From: Bacillota bacterium
GTDB lineage: Bacteria; Bacillota; Clostridia; Lachnospirales; Cellulosilyticaceae
Direction of reading: 5' to 3'
NCBI GenBank assembly: GCA_023410675.1
Contig: JAEYPM010000061.1
Coordinates: 1 to 8,704 of the forward strand
DNA: 8,704 bases
Position 1 is the stretch's first letter; every line of letters begins with the position of its first letter. This document shows positions 6,460 to 8,704 of the stretch, piece by piece. The notes beneath the pieces were generated by a model. It ran no database searches. It saw only the letters and a list, made by a program, of their open reading frames with translations, and was not told where the DNA came from. The translations under genes and the position numbers were made by a program.

Positions 6460-8292
6460 ATGAGGGTATCTATAAAGTTATTTGGCAAACTAAAGAGTAT
6501 ATTTAATAGGCTTACACTAAATGCTAAGTTTTTTATTTCCTATATGGCAATTGTGGTATTTGCACTTATATTTGTGGGTTTGTTTTCTTATAATATTGCA
6601 TTAACTTTTATACAAAATGAGTTATCAAGATATGTTTTAGAAGTTTTAGAACAAGTGAATCAAAATATAGATTATTCAATTGAGGAGCTTGATAGGATAG
6701 CAATTATTATTAGTGCAGATGAGAAGGTTCAGGAAATACTGCAAAAAGAAAAGAATAGACCAACAGAAGAATTTTTTCGAGATGATGCGATCATGGATAG
6801 TAAGATTAATAATATCATGATGTTAAGAAAGGACATAAAATCCTTATTTGTATTTAGCTATAATGGTGAGATTTATCAGTATAAAGGTAGTGGTAATAGT
6901 ATAGAACCAGGATATATGTTTACTTCTTCAAAATGGTTTAATGACATGAAGAATCTTAATAGAGAAGTGATGATTCTTCCTACACACATGCCAAATGAAA
7001 TAATAGCCCATGGGCAGCCTAAAAAGGTATTCTCCTATATAAGAGTGATCAATGATTCAGATACACAAGCACCAATAGGTTATATTATGATTAACATGGA
7101 TACTCAGGTTTTTGATAATATTATTCAAAGCATGAATATTGATAGACAAAGTGAATTTCTTATCGTAAACAATAATAAAACTATTGTTTATAGCACAGAT
7201 ACAGCCTATATATCAACGCAGTTTAGAAGTAATTATATTAGTGAACTATTACAAATGAGAACAGGGAATTTAGCATCTACATTAGATAATAAGCGGTCAT
7301 TAGTCACTTTTGATACATCGTCTGTGACCAACTGGACTATTATCAATACAGTTTCTTTTAATAGGATATACAGTCAAATAGGTAATATAAAATATACCTT
7401 TGTTTTAATGATTTTAAGCAGTGCATTTTTCGTTTCATTAATCACATTTATTATTAGCTCGGGGATTACTAAGCCTATTAATCATTTAATGGACGTTATG
7501 AAGAAGGTAGAAAAGGGAGATTTTAATCAAGATATCATAGTAGAGAGTCAAGATGAAATAGGGCAGCTAAGTTTAAGTTTTAGCCACATGGTAGCCAATA
7601 TTAAAGAACTCATACAAAGAGTATATAAAGTAGAAATTTTAAGAAAAGAAGCAGAGCTTAGTGCATTACAAGCCCAGATTAATCCACATTTTTTATACAA
7701 TACACTTCAAATCATGGATATTATTGCAGAAGAAGAGGGAATAGAAGTCATTAGCAAGGTGTGTAGGTCACTTGCCAAAATATTTAGATATAGTATTAAC
7801 AGAGGCAAAGAAGTAGTCCCTCTATCTAAAGAAATTGAACATGTAAAAAACTACATGGAGATACAAAAAATACGTTTTAGTGACAAAATCCAAATAATTT
7901 ATGATATTGATGAAACCTTATATTCCTATAAAATGGTCAAGCTTATTTTGCAACCTATAGTTGAAAATGCAGTTTTCCATGGCGTAGAGGATAAAAGAGG
8001 AAATTGCCAAATAAGCATCTTGGCATCTAAAGAAGGAGAATATCTTATTTTAACTGTGCAAGATAATGGCATGGGCATGAATATAAAGCAACTAGAAGAA
8101 CTAAAGAAGTCTTTAGATGAAGAAATCATTCATGCCAATATTGAGTCATACTCTGAAAGAAGCATAGGAATTAAAAATGTTAATGCAAGAATAAAGCTTT
8201 ATTTTGGTGAGCAGTATGGTCTTGATATAAAAAGTGAAGAGCATAAAGGGACCATAGTTCGTATTGTTGTCCCAGCATTACCCTATAATTAG
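6460..8292 (+). CDS. YesM-type membrane sensor histidine kinase
   Basis: The 610-residue protein starts at ATG 6460, preceded by GGGAAG (6450-6455). An in-frame ATG at 6448 would add four residues but has no clear ribosome binding site. Order of parts: first membrane segment ~24-47, an extracellular sensor region ~48-311, second membrane segment ~312-334, HAMP linker ~336-388 (TKPINHLM, DEIGQLS), a coiled linker, the His_kinase region with His410 in INPHFLYNT as phosphorylation site, and an ATPase domain with N-box QPIVENAVFHG (Asn503), DNGMGM (535-540) and IGIKNVNARI. This is the LytS/YesM class, common in clostridia beside sugar uptake and degradation genes. The large outer region, resembling a Cache-type sensor, probably detects a sugar or glycan-related ligand (inference). 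Its stop overlaps the ribosome binding site of the response regulator, so the two are translated as a pair. Confidence 0.93.
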   Translation: MRVSIKLFGKLKSIFNRLTLNAKFFISYMAIVVFALIFVGLFSYNIALTFIQNELSRYVLEVLEQVNQNIDYSIEELDRIAIIISADEKVQEILQKEKNRPTEEFFRDDAIMDSKINNIMMLRKDIKSLFVFSYNGEIYQYKGSGNSIEPGYMFTSSKWFNDMKNLNREVMILPTHMPNEIIAHGQPKKVFSYIRVINDSDTQAPIGYIMINMDTQVFDNIIQSMNIDRQSEFLIVNNNKTIVYSTDTAYISTQFRSNYISELLQMRTGNLASTLDNKRSLVTFDTSSVTNWTIINTVSFNRIYSQIGNIKYTFVLMILSSAFFVSLITFIISSGITKPINHLMDVMKKVEKGDFNQDIIVESQDEIGQLSLSFSHMVANIKELIQRVYKVEILRKEAELSALQAQINPHFLYNTLQIMDIIAEEEGIEVISKVCRSLAKIFRYSINRGKEVVPLSKEIEHVKNYMEIQKIRFSDKIQIIYDIDETLYSYKMVKLILQPIVENAVFHGVEDKRGNCQISILASKEGEYLILTVQDNGMGMNIKQLEELKKSLDEEIIHANIESYSERSIGIKNVNARIKLYFGEQYGLDIKSEEHKGTIVRIVVPALPYN

Positions 8293-8300
8293 GAAGGAGG
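8292..8300 (+). promoter_or_regulatory. Ribosome binding site of the response regulator
   Basis: GGAAGGAGG begins on the last base of the kinase stop codon and ends seven bases before GTG 8308, fixing the GTG start. Confidence 0.8.
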
Positions 8301-8307
8301 ATAAATC

Positions 8308-8704
8308 GTGAGAGTCTTAGTAGTAGATGATGAAGAGTATATTAGAAGGGGCATTGCAAATAAAATCAAAAAAAATATACCTTATGTTACAGAGGTTTAT
8401 GCGTGTGGTGATGCACACGCGGCAATGCAGGTATTAGAAGAAATAAAACCAAAGGTTATCGTTACAGATATTCGTATGCCCGAAGTAGATGGGCTTAGTT
8501 TTATTGAAAAGGCTACTAAGATCGATCCTGATATTAAGTTTATTATTGTTAGTGGATACCAAGAATTTGAATATGCTAGAAAGGCAATTGCACTGCAAGT
8601 TGAAGGATATTTATTAAAACCTATTGAAAATGAGCAGCTTATTAATTTATTTGATAATATCAAGGAAAAGCTTTCTTCCAAAACTAAGCTGCAAAATTAT
8701 ATTA
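8308..8704 (+). CDS. YesN-type response regulator, 3' end cut by window edge
   Basis: About 132 residues are visible from GTG 8308; the frame is open to the window end. The receiver domain is complete: acidic pocket Asp7-Asp8 (VVDDEE), phosphorylation site Asp54 (VTDIRMP), Ser82 (IVSGYQEF) and Lys104 (LLKPI). The stretch SGYQEFEYARKAI is typical of receivers that pair with YesM kinases and carry an AraC-type DNA-binding domain at the C-terminus, which would lie beyond the window (inference). It probably takes phosphate from the kinase 15 bases upstream and activates the neighbouring sugar genes or a transporter. No operator for it could be identified. Confidence 0.92.
   Translation, partial: MRVLVVDDEEYIRRGIANKIKKNIPYVTEVYACGDAHAAMQVLEEIKPKVIVTDIRMPEVDGLSFIEKATKIDPDIKFIIVSGYQEFEYARKAIALQVEGYLLKPIENEQLINLFDNIKEKLSSKTKLQNYI

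Noticed and set aside
7926..8129. Minus-strand open frame opposite the histidine kinase ATPase domain
   Set aside because: The + strand holds the conserved N-box and DNGMGM motifs here.
8397..8681. Minus-strand open frame of 94 codons opposite the response regulator
   Set aside because: It lies antisense to a complete receiver domain with all key residues; it is a shadow.

Overview
The window is AT-rich, all its genes lie on the + strand, and they carry strong AGGAGG-type ribosome binding sites with tight spacing. A YesM/YesN-type two-component pair follows a sugar operon, and the phosphofructokinase has the pyrophosphate-type signature. Together these suggest a low-GC anaerobic Firmicute of the class Clostridia, probably Lachnospirales-like. 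This is inference; no rRNA or other marker gene is present.

Positions 1-5211 hold five carbohydrate genes with short gaps: a 5'-truncated FGGY sugar kinase (1-1218), an RpiB-like sugar-phosphate isomerase (1215-1679, ATGA overlap with the kinase), an L-fucose-isomerase-family protein (1706-3118), a triosephosphate-isomerase-family protein (about 3147-3914) and a phosphofructokinase with PPi-type residues (3967-5211). A creatinase/M24-fold protein that appears to have lost its metal site follows (5237-6331). A 128-base gap with a 12-bp hairpin separates this block from a sensor histidine kinase (6460-8292) and an adjoining response regulator, cut by the window end (8308-8704).

The main interpretive point is that two genes likely to be auto-annotated as ordinary central-metabolism enzymes (rpiB, tpiA) look instead like the specialised isomerases of tetrose (erythritol/erythrulose) catabolism. 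The TIM-family protein has the sub-family features I recall for EryH/LerI (L-erythrulose-1-phosphate isomerase: GTNWKM, NMHWAD, a modified loop 6 WAIGENGIPA). The RpiB-like protein has those I recall for EryI/DerI (D-erythrulose-4-phosphate isomerase: SAERARLSN, ITMGARII, GPSS in place of GGRH). A coherent inferred route is: aldose -> ketose (fucose-isomerase-like protein) -> ketose phosphate (FGGY kinase) -> carbonyl shift (EryH-like) -> aldose phosphate, probably D-erythrose 4-phosphate (EryI-like). The PPi-type PFK could then join erythrose 4-phosphate to glycolysis through sedoheptulose 1,7-bisphosphate with an aldolase. The two-component system probably senses the sugar or a related signal. 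The substrate is not proven by the sequence, and no dehydrogenase or transporter is visible here.

No RNA genes, insertion sequences, CRISPR arrays or tRNAs were recognised. The longest stretch without a gene is the 128-base gap.
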